From Lysinibacillus odysseyi 34hs-1 = NBRC 100172 (GTDB lineage Bacteria; Bacillota; Bacilli; Bacillales_A; Planococcaceae), in contig NZ_BCVX01000016.1 of the NCBI RefSeq assembly GCF_001591965.1, forward strand, positions 1 through 64,000: 64,000 nt of DNA. Direction: 5' to 3'. Positions 8,507-18,092 of the stretch are shown in pieces. The translations under genes were made by a program, and so were the position numbers. Each line of letters starts with the position of its first letter. Position 1 is the stretch's first letter. Under the pieces are notes generated by a model. That model had not been told where the DNA came from and made no database searches. It saw nothing but the letters and a program-made list of their open reading frames with translations.

Positions 8507-9328
8507 ATGAATCCAAAAGAACTAACTGTACTAGAACATATGGAAGAGTTAAGAAGCCGCCTCTTTGTTACGGCGCTATTCTTTGTACTAGCCCTTGTCG
8601 GGAGTTTTTTCTTAACGGAGCCTATTATTAAATATATTCAAATTAGTGATGAGGCAGCGCAATTTACGCTAAACGCTTTTGCGCCGGCTGATACGCTTGC
8701 TGTTTTCTTAAAGGTAATGTTTAGCTTGGCTTTGGTTTTCACTGTGCCGGTATTGCTGTACCAGCTCTGGTCGTTTATCACACCAGGCTTACTTGAGTCA
8801 GAGAGGAAAGCAACGCTCAAATATATACCGTATGCTTTTTTCCTATTTTTACTGGGAATTTCATTTTCCTATTTTGTGTTATTTCCATATGTCATGAGCT
8901 TTATGACTAGCCTGTCAGCAGACTTGGAGATCAACCAGACAATCGGGATTAATGAATACTTTTCCTTCCTATTTACGCTTGTATTGCCGTTCGGTTTTGT
9001 ATTCCAGCTCCCGGTAGTAACACTGTTCCTGGCTCGGATTGGCATATTAAATCCGGTCTTGATGGTTAAATTCCGGAAATATTCTTATTTTGTTCTGTTT
9101 ATTTTGGCTGCCGTCCTGGCACCTCCTGACTTTATATCGAACCTGATTGTGGCAGTACCGCTTTTCATCTTGTATGAACTAAGTATCATTATTTCACGTG
9201 CCGGCTACCGTAAGTATGTAGCGGCTGAAGAGCAGCGTATCCGCGAAGAACAGGAGCGTGAACAGCAGCTTCAAGTGGAAAAACTGCTGGCGGAGCAAAA
9301 AAGACAAATAGAAGAGCTACAAAGGTAA
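8507..9328 (+). CDS. tatC: Twin-arginine translocase receptor subunit TatC
   Basis: A 273-residue membrane protein with six helices. The N-terminal signature LTVLEHMEELRSRL and the FITPGLLESERK loop, which help recognise the twin-arginine signal, are intact. Unusual is a C-terminal extension of about 35 residues, very rich in E, Q, R and K and predicted to form a coiled coil in the cytoplasm. Forms a two-gene operon with tatA. Confidence 0.94.
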   Translation: MNPKELTVLEHMEELRSRLFVTALFFVLALVGSFFLTEPIIKYIQISDEAAQFTLNAFAPADTLAVFLKVMFSLALVFTVPVLLYQLWSFITPGLLESERKATLKYIPYAFFLFLLGISFSYFVLFPYVMSFMTSLSADLEINQTIGINEYFSFLFTLVLPFGFVFQLPVVTLFLARIGILNPVLMVKFRKYSYFVLFILAAVLAPPDFISNLIVAVPLFILYELSIIISRAGYRKYVAAEEQRIREEQEREQQLQVEKLLAEQKRQIEELQR

Positions 9329-9360
9329 CGTGCCATCAGAAGAAAATGGCACGTTTTTTA
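9329..9360 (+). terminator. Terminator after tatC, shared with the convergent operon
   Basis: CGTGCCAT pairs with ATGGCACG, followed by TTTTTTATTTTA. The convergent acyl-CoA dehydrogenase gene ends three bases beyond. Confidence 0.85.
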
Positions 9361-9362
9361 TT

Positions 9363-11033
9363 TTATATAAAAATGTCTTCATAATAGCGGATTGCTTTTG
9401 CCTGTTCGCCAAGTGAGCGCAGATTCCATTCCTCTTCTAGGAATACTGCTGCCAGTTGTTCTCCTTGCCCCCGATGTTTTTTTGCATATTCAACGACATT
9501 CAGGCTTTCATAGAGTGAGACCAATTGCTTCATAACAGCCTTTGCTTCAAAGATCTGCATCGCTTCATCCAACGCTGTAAATTGAACGAGCAGCTCTCTT
9601 GTCTCCTCTAGTTTCCTTTCCACAATTTCTGTTAAATAGCAAGGTGACAGCAAGCTCAGGCGCTGTTCGATCGCCTGAAGAAACAACTCCTGCACATTAT
9701 ATTTCTGCACAAGACGAATGAGCTCCAATGCTAAAATATTGGCCGTTCCTTCCCAGACGGTCAAAACTTGGGCGTCACGTAATAGACGAGGGGTCACGAA
9801 GTCTTCAATATAGCCATTCCCGCCATGCAACTCAATTGCTTCATGAGAAAAATGGATAGCCTGTTCGGCGGTTTCCTTTTTGGTAAGGGCAATTAACAGG
9901 CGGACGAGGATTTGCTCCTCCTGTGTCCCATTGCCGGCTGTCACTTTATCATATAAACCAATTAAATCGAATAAGGAGACAAGCTCTGCATGATGCTTTG
10001 CCTTTAGCTTCATCAAACTATGGCGGATAACTGGGTAGTGCGTCAGCTGGGAGCTAAATGCAGAACGGGCAGACGTATAAGTATACGCCTCTTGAAGAGC
10101 ACGCTGCATAATGCCGACAGAAGCAGCCGCATTGCAGATTCGCGATAAGTTCAATGCTTCGAGCATATAATAGATTCCCTTTGATGGGTCTCCCACTATA
10201 TAGGCTTTTGCATGGTCAAAGACGACCTCCCCCGATGGTACAGCTCGGACCCCCAGCTTATCTTTTAATCTGCGAATCGTAATCCCATTTAATGACCCGT
10301 CTTCCAAATGCCAAGGAACGGCAAATAGAGTGAGCCCTTTTGAACCGGCAGCCGCTCCTTCTATGCGGGCAAGAACCATAGCGACACCGCACTGGCCGGC
10401 ATTCGAGGCAAAATATTTTTCTCCATATAAATGGTAGGTACCATCTATTAGCTTTGCAGAGACAGTATTGGCCCCTACGTCCGAACCACCTTGCCTTTCT
10501 GTCAGGAACGTGGCTCCTTCGTACAGCTCTACATCACCCGTTGAGCAAACATGAGGCATAAAACGTTTCTTCACTGCGTCGTCTGCATAATGCTCAAGCA
10601 GATAGGCAGTTGCCATTGTCAGTGTAACAGGACAGTAAAAGCCCGGTTCACTTTGGGAAAGGAGATAGCCTTGGGCAAAACTGTAAATATAGTTTCCATG
10701 ATGGCCAAGCTCAGGAATCTCTTTATGCACATAGCCGACAATTCCCGTATTGTACGTATCTTTTACCGTTTGCTTATAGCCCTCATTGACCCAGACGCGG
10801 CTCGTTTCTTCGCCGAATTTATTATAACGGACTAGGCGCGGCTCCCCTTCACGGTCTGTATGCTTTGCCCGTTCATCAATAGGACCAGCACAAAGAGCGC
10901 CAAAAATAGCTAATTCACGGTCAGCATAATTGAAAAAAGGCAAAGGCAATTTATCCTTTAAAATATTTTGCAATGTGTCATCCTGTAAATAGAAATTTTC
11001 CGTAACATTCGGTTGTTTAGCCAATACTTTCAT
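9363..11033 (-). CDS. Acyl-CoA dehydrogenase, AidB-like
   Basis: A 556-residue flavoprotein of the acyl-CoA dehydrogenase superfamily, longer than the classical 380-residue enzymes and resembling the AidB branch. Recognisable are GATFLTERQGGSDVGANTV (FAD and substrate-binding strand), GEKYFASNAGQCGVAMVLAR and the C-terminal AIELHGGNGYIEDFVTPRLL with TVWEGTANI. It overlaps the upstream acyl-CoA synthetase by 17 bases, so the two probably activate and then dehydrogenate the same acid. Substrate cannot be told from sequence; members range from fatty acids to branched-chain acyl-CoA. Confidence 0.88.
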   Translation of the reverse strand: MKVLAKQPNVTENFYLQDDTLQNILKDKLPLPFFNYADRELAIFGALCAGPIDERAKHTDREGEPRLVRYNKFGEETSRVWVNEGYKQTVKDTYNTGIVGYVHKEIPELGHHGNYIYSFAQGYLLSQSEPGFYCPVTLTMATAYLLEHYADDAVKKRFMPHVCSTGDVELYEGATFLTERQGGSDVGANTVSAKLIDGTYHLYGEKYFASNAGQCGVAMVLARIEGAAAGSKGLTLFAVPWHLEDGSLNGITIRRLKDKLGVRAVPSGEVVFDHAKAYIVGDPSKGIYYMLEALNLSRICNAAASVGIMQRALQEAYTYTSARSAFSSQLTHYPVIRHSLMKLKAKHHAELVSLFDLIGLYDKVTAGNGTQEEQILVRLLIALTKKETAEQAIHFSHEAIELHGGNGYIEDFVTPRLLRDAQVLTVWEGTANILALELIRLVQKYNVQELFLQAIEQRLSLLSPCYLTEIVERKLEETRELLVQFTALDEAMQIFEAKAVMKQLVSLYESLNVVEYAKKHRGQGEQLAAVFLEEEWNLRSLGEQAKAIRYYEDIFI

Positions 11034-12531
11034 TTAACACACCGCCTTTTAGTTGCTGTTTCAGTATTTTTCTTGAGGCATTCCGAGGGAGGGAGTCTAC
11101 CTGTTCAAAAATGCGTGGAACTTTATAGCCTGCAAGATGTTCGTGTAAAAATTCCTGAAGCATAGTGATATCGATGATGGATGGGGCTGAAAAGACTGCC
11201 TTGACCGTTTCACCCCACTCGGGATGAGGAACACCTACCACGGCGGCTTCTGCTAGATCCCCGAATTGAAGCATTATCTCTTCAATTTCTTTAGGATAAA
11301 TAGTAATACCGCCAGAGATGATGATGTCTTTCTTGCGGTCAACAATCCATAAGTATCCTTCCTCATCCATTCTGGCAAGGTCGCCTGTTCTAAGCCAGCC
11401 GTCTATAAAAGCAGTTGCTGTTGCCTCTTCATTTTTGTAATAGCCTTGCATATTACCTTCCCCGTATAATACGATTTCCCCGATTTCACCTTTTGGAACA
11501 TCATAGCCGTCCTCATCTACAATGCGAATCTCAGTTCCTAACGGAGCACGACAGCCAATGCTGCCTGCTTTATGTGGATGCTCTTTTGGAAGCAGCAGGG
11601 AGCCGGAAGGACCGGCCTCTGTAAGACCGTATACACTTACAAGCCGGTCAGTACGGAACTTTTCTGCTATCATAAGCGCTTCTTTCTTTGATAATGGAGC
11701 ACCCCCGTATACCCACCATTTCATAGATGAAAGGTCGGACACTGCTAACCGGGGATGTTGGGCTGTTAATAAATAGGCCACAGGAGCGCCAAAAAAATGA
11801 GTCGTCTGTTCGTTCACTACTGAATCAATAAGCAAATCCGGTGTAAAGGTTGGTGTCAGCACGCTTGTGCATCCTACTACAAAGGCAGCCATTAAAAATA
11901 AATGAAGGGGAGCCGAGTGGCTGAGCGGCATCATAAGGAGCATTCTGCTTTCCGGCTTTACCTCCATTTCCACGGCAATCATATTTGCCACGGTTAAAAT
12001 ATTCCGGTAGGAGAAAAGGACACCCTTTGGGTCCCCGGTTGTCCCGGATGTATATAAAATAGTGGAGAGATCATCTTCCAACAGGGCACAGGGAATGATT
12101 GAAGTATCAGTCTGCTCCATGAGCTTCTCCATGCCCAGCCAGTCATTCGCTGGAGAGCCTGTTTTAATCTTTATATCACCGAATGTTAACGGGCTAACAA
12201 TAGAGAAGAGCATTTCATGCACAATAATGCATTTTGCTTCACTATGGGTCATGACAAATTCCACTTCCCGTAATGAAAATTTGGCATTAATCGGTACAAC
12301 GATTGCGCCGATTCGCTGAATAGCAAAATAGCCAATCACAAATTCCAATACATTCGGCATAAAGAGAACAACCCGGTCGCCTTTTTCTATCCCTTGGCTT
12401 TGCAAAGCATGTGAAAACTTAGTAACGAATACATCAAGTTCCTGATACGAAACTCTTCTTCCCATACTGATAACGGCTTCGGAGGCTGGATATTTCCGGG
12501 CATTACGTGCGAGCAAATTTGAACTGTTCAA
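11017..12531 (-). CDS. Class I acyl-CoA synthetase (AMP-forming)
   Basis: A 504-residue member of the ANL superfamily that activates a carboxylic acid as acyl-AMP and transfers it to CoA. The P-loop is LYTSGTTGDPKG, the hinge region GWLRTGDLARMDEEGYLWIVDRKKD, and the C-terminal lysine lies in PRNASRKILK. Resembles YngI/MenE-like medium or long-chain ligases. Starts with TTG; AAGGGAG lies about ten bases upstream. Transcribed leftwards ahead of the acyl-CoA dehydrogenase, overlapping it. Confidence 0.9.
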   Translation of the reverse strand: MNSSNLLARNARKYPASEAVISMGRRVSYQELDVFVTKFSHALQSQGIEKGDRVVLFMPNVLEFVIGYFAIQRIGAIVVPINAKFSLREVEFVMTHSEAKCIIVHEMLFSIVSPLTFGDIKIKTGSPANDWLGMEKLMEQTDTSIIPCALLEDDLSTILYTSGTTGDPKGVLFSYRNILTVANMIAVEMEVKPESRMLLMMPLSHSAPLHLFLMAAFVVGCTSVLTPTFTPDLLIDSVVNEQTTHFFGAPVAYLLTAQHPRLAVSDLSSMKWWVYGGAPLSKKEALMIAEKFRTDRLVSVYGLTEAGPSGSLLLPKEHPHKAGSIGCRAPLGTEIRIVDEDGYDVPKGEIGEIVLYGEGNMQGYYKNEEATATAFIDGWLRTGDLARMDEEGYLWIVDRKKDIIISGGITIYPKEIEEIMLQFGDLAEAAVVGVPHPEWGETVKAVFSAPSIIDITMLQEFLHEHLAGYKVPRIFEQVDSLPRNASRKILKQQLKGGVLNESIG

Positions 12532-12623
12532 TCAAAAAACTCCCTTCCTACATCCTGTTTGATAATAAATATGACAAAAAGCAGTAGAAAACCTCTTTAG
12601 GCAGAATATATAGGCGAAAGAAA

Positions 12624-12653
12624 ATGAGACCTTCCGTTGGTGGAAGGTCTCAT
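12624..12653 (-). terminator. Terminator of the CPBP protease gene
   Basis: Twelve-base stem ATGAGACCTTCC/GGAAGGTCTCAT with a six-base loop, followed on the minus strand by TTTTCTTTC. Confidence 0.8.
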
Positions 12654-12654
12654 C

Positions 12655-13401
12655 CTATTTCGGCATATTATCCATAATTTGCTGAAGTTTATCAGCATTC
12701 AAATTCATGAAGCTTACAAAGCTATTTAACAAAATGTGGGCAACAATAGATGTTAACAGACGTTTTGTTTTCCAATAAAGAAAGGCAAAGACTAATCCAC
12801 AGATTGTATACAGCAAAATGTGGGTAAATTCAAAATGGATTGCTGCAAATACAACGGAACTAATGATAGCAGAGAGCCAGAAGCCCTGTGTCTGGATGAA
12901 TGATCCAAAAACGACACGGCGGAAGACGAATTCCTCCAAAATCGGGCCGATAACGGCAATCACGATTACCATGATAGGTGCCATTTTTGCTACTTCTACT
13001 AAATTGGCTGTATTTTCCGAACCACCTTTAATACCAATGGCCATCTCAATGGCTGCACCAATCATCTGCCCGACAAACACCATGAAGAAACCAATGATTC
13101 CCCAGCCGATTGCCTCGGTTGTAGAGGCCTTTTTTCCTTCATAAATATTCAGGAAGTTTTTGTCACGCATGACGAGCAGCGCGATGATGATCAGGGAAAG
13201 AATCCCGAAAATAAATGTCCACCATCCTGCCAAGATGGAACCCTTTTCCTTTATTGGGGCGTCTATTAAGCCAAGCACGAAGTCCTGGGCACCTGGCAGG
13301 CGCAGAAGAAGGGCAGATAATTGAAACACAAAGATGTACGTCAACAATATAAAAAATGCCGTTTTAAGTGACTTTTTCTTTTCAGTAAATGTTGGATCCA
13401 A
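12655..13401 (-). CDS. CPBP-family intramembrane metalloprotease (YdiL-like)
   Basis: A 248-residue membrane protein with about seven helices. The CPBP (Abi/CAAX protease) motifs are present: EEFVFR (two adjacent Glu and Arg), FAAIH and HILLN. Members are membrane-embedded proteases; the Bacillus counterpart ydiL sits at the same place before groES. Starts with TTG, about nine bases after GAGGGAG. Diverges from groES. Confidence 0.87.
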   Translation of the reverse strand: MDPTFTEKKKSLKTAFFILLTYIFVFQLSALLLRLPGAQDFVLGLIDAPIKEKGSILAGWWTFIFGILSLIIIALLVMRDKNFLNIYEGKKASTTEAIGWGIIGFFMVFVGQMIGAAIEMAIGIKGGSENTANLVEVAKMAPIMVIVIAVIGPILEEFVFRRVVFGSFIQTQGFWLSAIISSVVFAAIHFEFTHILLYTICGLVFAFLYWKTKRLLTSIVAHILLNSFVSFMNLNADKLQQIMDNMPK

Positions 13402-13497
13402 AATGAATAACTCCCTCTGTCAATGACTATGATATATAAGCGTTATCTCTATTCTAGAGGAATATGGCAAGAAAACAAAATTTTTTTGCGTTCTTGC

Positions 13498-13526
13498 TTG
13501 CAAAAAAAAAAGAAATTCATTAATAT
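13498..13526 (+). promoter_or_regulatory. groESL promoter
   Basis: TTGCAA (13498-13503), 17 bases, TAATAT (13521-13526). CIRCE begins 11 bases after the -10 box, the usual sigma-A promoter layout for groE in Bacillales. Confidence 0.75.
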
Positions 13527-13536
13527 AGAAAATGTG

Positions 13537-13563
13537 TTAGCACTCTCTGTCGTTGAGTGCTAA
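13537..13563 (+). promoter_or_regulatory. CIRCE operator (HrcA binding site)
   Basis: A perfect TTAGCACTC-N9-GAGTGCTAA inverted repeat. By established knowledge HrcA binds it and represses groESL until heat stress occupies GroEL. Confidence 0.98.
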
Positions 13564-13605
13564 TAAAATAAATATACTATATTAATTTGTAGGAGGTTGT
13601 TTCAC

Positions 13606-13890
13606 TTGTTAAGACCATTAGGTGATCGTATCATTATCGAAACAGTTGAGGTAGAGGTTACAACAACTTCAGGATTTGTATTACCTGACTCAGCGAAGGA
13701 AAAGCCACAAACAGGTAAAGTCGTAGCAGTAGGGACAGGCCGTGTATTAGATAACGGTGTTCGTGTTGAGCTTGATGTACAAGTTGGCGATGAAGTGCTC
13801 TTCTCTAAATTCGCAGGTACAGAAGTGAAATACGACGGCAAAGACTACTTAGTTTTACGTGAAAGTGACATTTTAGCAGTATTAGCATAA
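13606..13890 (+). CDS. groES: Co-chaperonin GroES
   Basis: A 94-residue heptameric lid for Gro[14 protein letters not shown] at the N-terminus, the mobile loop near residues 17-33 and [17 protein letters not shown] at the end are typical. The start is TTG 13606: AGGAGG ends nine bases before it, and the upstream in-frame TTG at 13597 falls directly on that site. Confidence 0.96.
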   Translation: MLRPLGDRIIIETVEVEVTTTSGFVLPDSAKEKPQTGKVVAVGTGRVLDNGVRVELDVQVGDEVLFSKFAGTEVKYDGKDYLVLRESDILAVLA

Positions 13891-13998
13891 TTCAGAAATT
13901 CCCATACGTAGCACATTGATGTCTTATTACATTTTTCGGCATTTCGATGTGTACCACATTCTATATAAAAAGCTTGATATTTTAGGAGGGTATTTTAA

Positions 13999-15633
<1,635 letters not shown>

Positions 15634-15638
15634 CTTCC

Positions 15639-15736
15639 GCATGGATGCGGTGGCAAAGACGTCGCGACACGATGTCGCGATTCTAGTCTTTGTTCCTCTT
15701 TGCACGATGTGAGTCACTCGGACGTTGTGACACGAT
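15639..15736 (+). repeat. Direct repeat after groEL, copy 1
   Basis: Begins GCATGGATGCGGTGG and runs through GATGTCGCGATTCTAGTCTT to ACTCGGACGTTGTGACA. It contains a hairpin GTCGCGACA/TGTCGCGAT. Copy 2 starts at 15764. The hairpin at the end of this copy is degraded, so only copy 2 ends in a functional-looking terminator. Confidence 0.75.
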
Positions 15737-15763
15737 GTCATGGTCTTAGCTTGACTTCCTTTG

Positions 15764-15889
15764 AGCATGGATGCGGTGGTAAAGACGTTGCGACAAAAGC
15801 ATTTTGCGACGAGTAATCGTAGGAGCACGATGTCGCGATTCTAGTCTTTGTTCCTCTTGCACGATGCTAGTCACTCGGACGCTGCAACA
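15764..15889 (+). repeat. Direct repeat after groEL, copy 2
   Basis: Same sequence order as copy 1 with scattered substitutions and about 30 extra bases after the first quarter (AAAGCATTTTGCGACGAG and following). It ends in the groESL terminator. No reading frame is conserved between copies, so this is structured untranslated sequence rather than coding. Confidence 0.75.
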
Positions 15890-15916
15890 AAACGTTGCAG
15901 TGTCCGAGTTTTTTGG
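15873..15916 (+). terminator. groESL operon terminator
   Basis: A 16-bp stem, ACTCGGACGCTGCAAC with GTTGCAGTGTCCGAGT (one G-U pair), then TTTTTTGG. Confidence 0.88.
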
Positions 15917-16084
15917 TTTCAGTATGCCTTTACAATAGTTGATTCATATAACTGAAGAAGGGCTCTTTAGCATAGTTACGCTAGTGGCTGCCCAAATCCG
16001 GTCCACTCATTTGAAAGTAAGCCTGAATGCATTGGGGTTAAACGGCAATATAGCTGACATAATATATTTCAGACTGAAAAAATT

Positions 16085-16123
16085 AAAGCTTCTAATCCAA
16101 GATGAAGGATTAGAAGCTTTTTA
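16085..16123. terminator. Bidirectional hairpin between groESL and the next gene
   Basis: AAAGCTTCTAATCC pairs with GGATTAGAAGCTTT; A-run before, T-run after. It could end leftward transcription of the 16170 gene, whose stop lies about 50 bases away. The rest of 15917-16169 holds no gene I can support. Confidence 0.7.
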
Positions 16124-16169
16124 GTTATGTTGTATGTTTACATGTTTACAGGATAAAGCTGAATTAATC

Positions 16170-16856
16170 TCAACAGATAGTTGGACATCTGAATAGATAA
16201 TAAAATTGCATGACAATGGCTGATGCAATCATATCCGACATAGCCAATGCTTCTGCTTCAATTTTATCAAAAACTTTGACATCCTCTTTATAGTTTTTTT
16301 GAATCATTGTTACGGCTTCGTTTTTCGTTAACTCTAAATGTGTGTAAAACATGTTCTGTAAAGCTTGTTTTGTTAAGCATGGATTGATGCTGCTTAAAAA
16401 TGAGGAGATATCATCCGCATTTTTATACCATTGTTTCTCTTTAGCATCTGCAGTGTTTGTATCTCCTTTTACAGCCGCTGTTACGAGTTCGGCAGCAATC
16501 ACTAAATGTTCTTGAATGAGTTGGGCATAATGATCAGCAATTTTGTCGCCGTAGAAAGGGCGTAGACAATTACCTAAATCAGCAGCATTTTGCAAGAGAC
16601 GCTGCTGTACAAATGATAGATCAGGCAGCTGGAAGACAATACTGATAATTGTCATTCTAGTCCAGTTGACATGCTCCATCCATAGTAATCGGTTCATCGC
16701 TACATAGTCGGATTCAGCCTTGCTTATACAGCGCTGATCAATGGCGCTTTGTTGGATCAAAATATGCCGAAGTGGTGCGGTATATTGCGAGTATGGCGGC
16801 TTATAAGAAGCGCTAAGTGGTGACGCAAAAAAACTATTTGTGAAATAAGGATACAC
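16170..16856 (-). CDS. Conserved helical-bundle protein, often misnamed acetylglutamate kinase
   Basis: About 228 residues, almost all helix. The core RLLWMEHVNWTRMTIISI, then RLLQNAADLGNCLRPFYG, HLVIAAELVTAAVKGD, KQWYKNADDISSFLSSINP and FYTHLELTKNEAV matches a family I remember from Bacillus and Paenibacillus that is labelled acetylglutamate kinase in error; it lacks any kinase fold motif. Conserved His and Glu (WMEH, HLVIAAEL) could bind a metal. I prefer GTG 16856, about ten bases after AAAGGA; ATG 16889 has no ribosome site. Function unknown. Confidence 0.7.
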   Translation of the reverse strand: MYPYFTNSFFASPLSASYKPPYSQYTAPLRHILIQQSAIDQRCISKAESDYVAMNRLLWMEHVNWTRMTIISIVFQLPDLSFVQQRLLQNAADLGNCLRPFYGDKIADHYAQLIQEHLVIAAELVTAAVKGDTNTADAKEKQWYKNADDISSFLSSINPCLTKQALQNMFYTHLELTKNEAVTMIQKNYKEDVKVFDKIEAEALAMSDMIASAIVMQFYYLFRCPTIC

Positions 16857-17149
16857 TTTTTGATCGTTCCTTTCTTTTCTCCATGTCATGGGTTAATGCT
16901 ACGATACAAGTTTTCCGGACGTAAAATCCCGTTACATGTTGAGAGCTCTCCATTAGAGCAAGGACCTCAATTGCTTGTGTAACTGGTCAGTAAGTAATAG
17001 TATATGCAGACCCTTTGCGGGCGCAATCAAGTAAAAGCAGAAGCCGGTGTTTTTTATAAAGAATAAAGATGTAGGAAGCCGCATACATATGGTACGAAGT
17101 ATGGAAAAGAGGAGATGTATACAGCCTGTCCAATTACTTAAAGACTGCC

Positions 17150-17896
17150 ATGTTCGAACATCAATTTTGGCTTCAGGTGTTAGCTGATCATTCCCGTTTC
17201 ATTCATGACTCTCTCTATCCCTCTCAAAAAGAAGATATTGCTAAAGCAGATGGTTTCATTAAGCATTTCGATCAATTACTCAAGCAAGTGAAGACACTTG
17301 ATGACCAGACGGCGGTTACTTTTTCTGAGGCCGTCGAAACGGAAGTAAAGCAATTAAAGGAATTCAAGCTTTCCATTATTCGGCGTCATTTGACCGGGGA
17401 AATGAAGATTCATCTTACCCCCTCTTTCATTAATCACATGGTAAATGAATTAGAGGAGTATGAACGTGTGCTCAGCTATTTAAATCAAGGCAAAACGCCG
17501 CCTATTTTCCATGAGCTCCACCATCATCTGCTCTGGCTTTTAGACGCTTCCGGTCATGCAGGGGCTATCAATGACCGGATGGATGCGGTGGAAAAAAGGC
17601 TGAAGGAAAAAAGTGCCGCCTTTACAAAGCATTTTGAACAATTCTATCTGAAGGCTCTTGAATTAACTGGTTTTTTACGTACAAATCTTGATAAATTCCC
17701 TGCTTTGAAAAGGTTTAATCGGGAGGTCAAAGTTGAGATGGGCCTGTTTAAAACTTTCCTCCGGGAGTTAGAAGAGATGGAGTTGAGTTCTGAAGTACTG
17801 GACATATTTACTGTCTCAATGGCTGACCATATGCTTAGGGAAGAACAGTATTATTTAATAAAGCTTGCTCAATCTGCGGAAAGGAGCGGTAATTAG
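17150..17896 (+). CDS. DUF2935 protein, ferritin-like helical bundle
   Basis: A 248-residue protein with two repeats of a four-helix unit. The repeated pattern FEHQFWLQVLADHSRFI (start) and the later MADHMLREEQYYL carry His and Glu at spacing typical of DUF2935, a presumed metal-binding ferritin-like fold. The start is uncertain: no ribosome site precedes ATG 17150, while GAGGAG at 17110-17115 lies about 35 bases upstream and the in-frame sequence between (LSNYLKTAM) looks coding, so a non-standard or mis-sequenced start is possible. The upstream gap 16857-17149 shows nothing else. Confidence 0.75.
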   Translation: MFEHQFWLQVLADHSRFIHDSLYPSQKEDIAKADGFIKHFDQLLKQVKTLDDQTAVTFSEAVETEVKQLKEFKLSIIRRHLTGEMKIHLTPSFINHMVNELEEYERVLSYLNQGKTPPIFHELHHHLLWLLDASGHAGAINDRMDAVEKRLKEKSAAFTKHFEQFYLKALELTGFLRTNLDKFPALKRFNREVKVEMGLFKTFLRELEEMELSSEVLDIFTVSMADHMLREEQYYLIKLAQSAERSGN

Positions 17897-17935
17897 TTAT
17901 CTTTTCTTTGCGTTGGAGAGATAAGGCTTTTATAA

Positions 17936-17979
17936 AAAAGACCATTTTCGGGTTAAATGTCCCTGGGAATGGTCTTTTG
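17936..17979 (+). terminator. Terminator after the DUF2935 gene
   Basis: AAAAGACCATT pairs with AATGGTCTTTT around a 21-base loop that can itself pair GGG/CCC. Confidence 0.7.
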
Positions 17980-18092
17980 CCATTGATGGAAGAACATATG
18001 AAAAAGAGCGGCAGGAGAGCTGGAAAATGAAAGCACCGCTAATTTTTCCGGTGAAAAATGGATAGAATAAACGAAAAAAAGCAGGTGGTTGT

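Noticed and set aside
15939-16124. 61-codon frame after groESL
   Set aside because: No ribosome site, and its last third is the terminator-like hairpin at 16085-16123.
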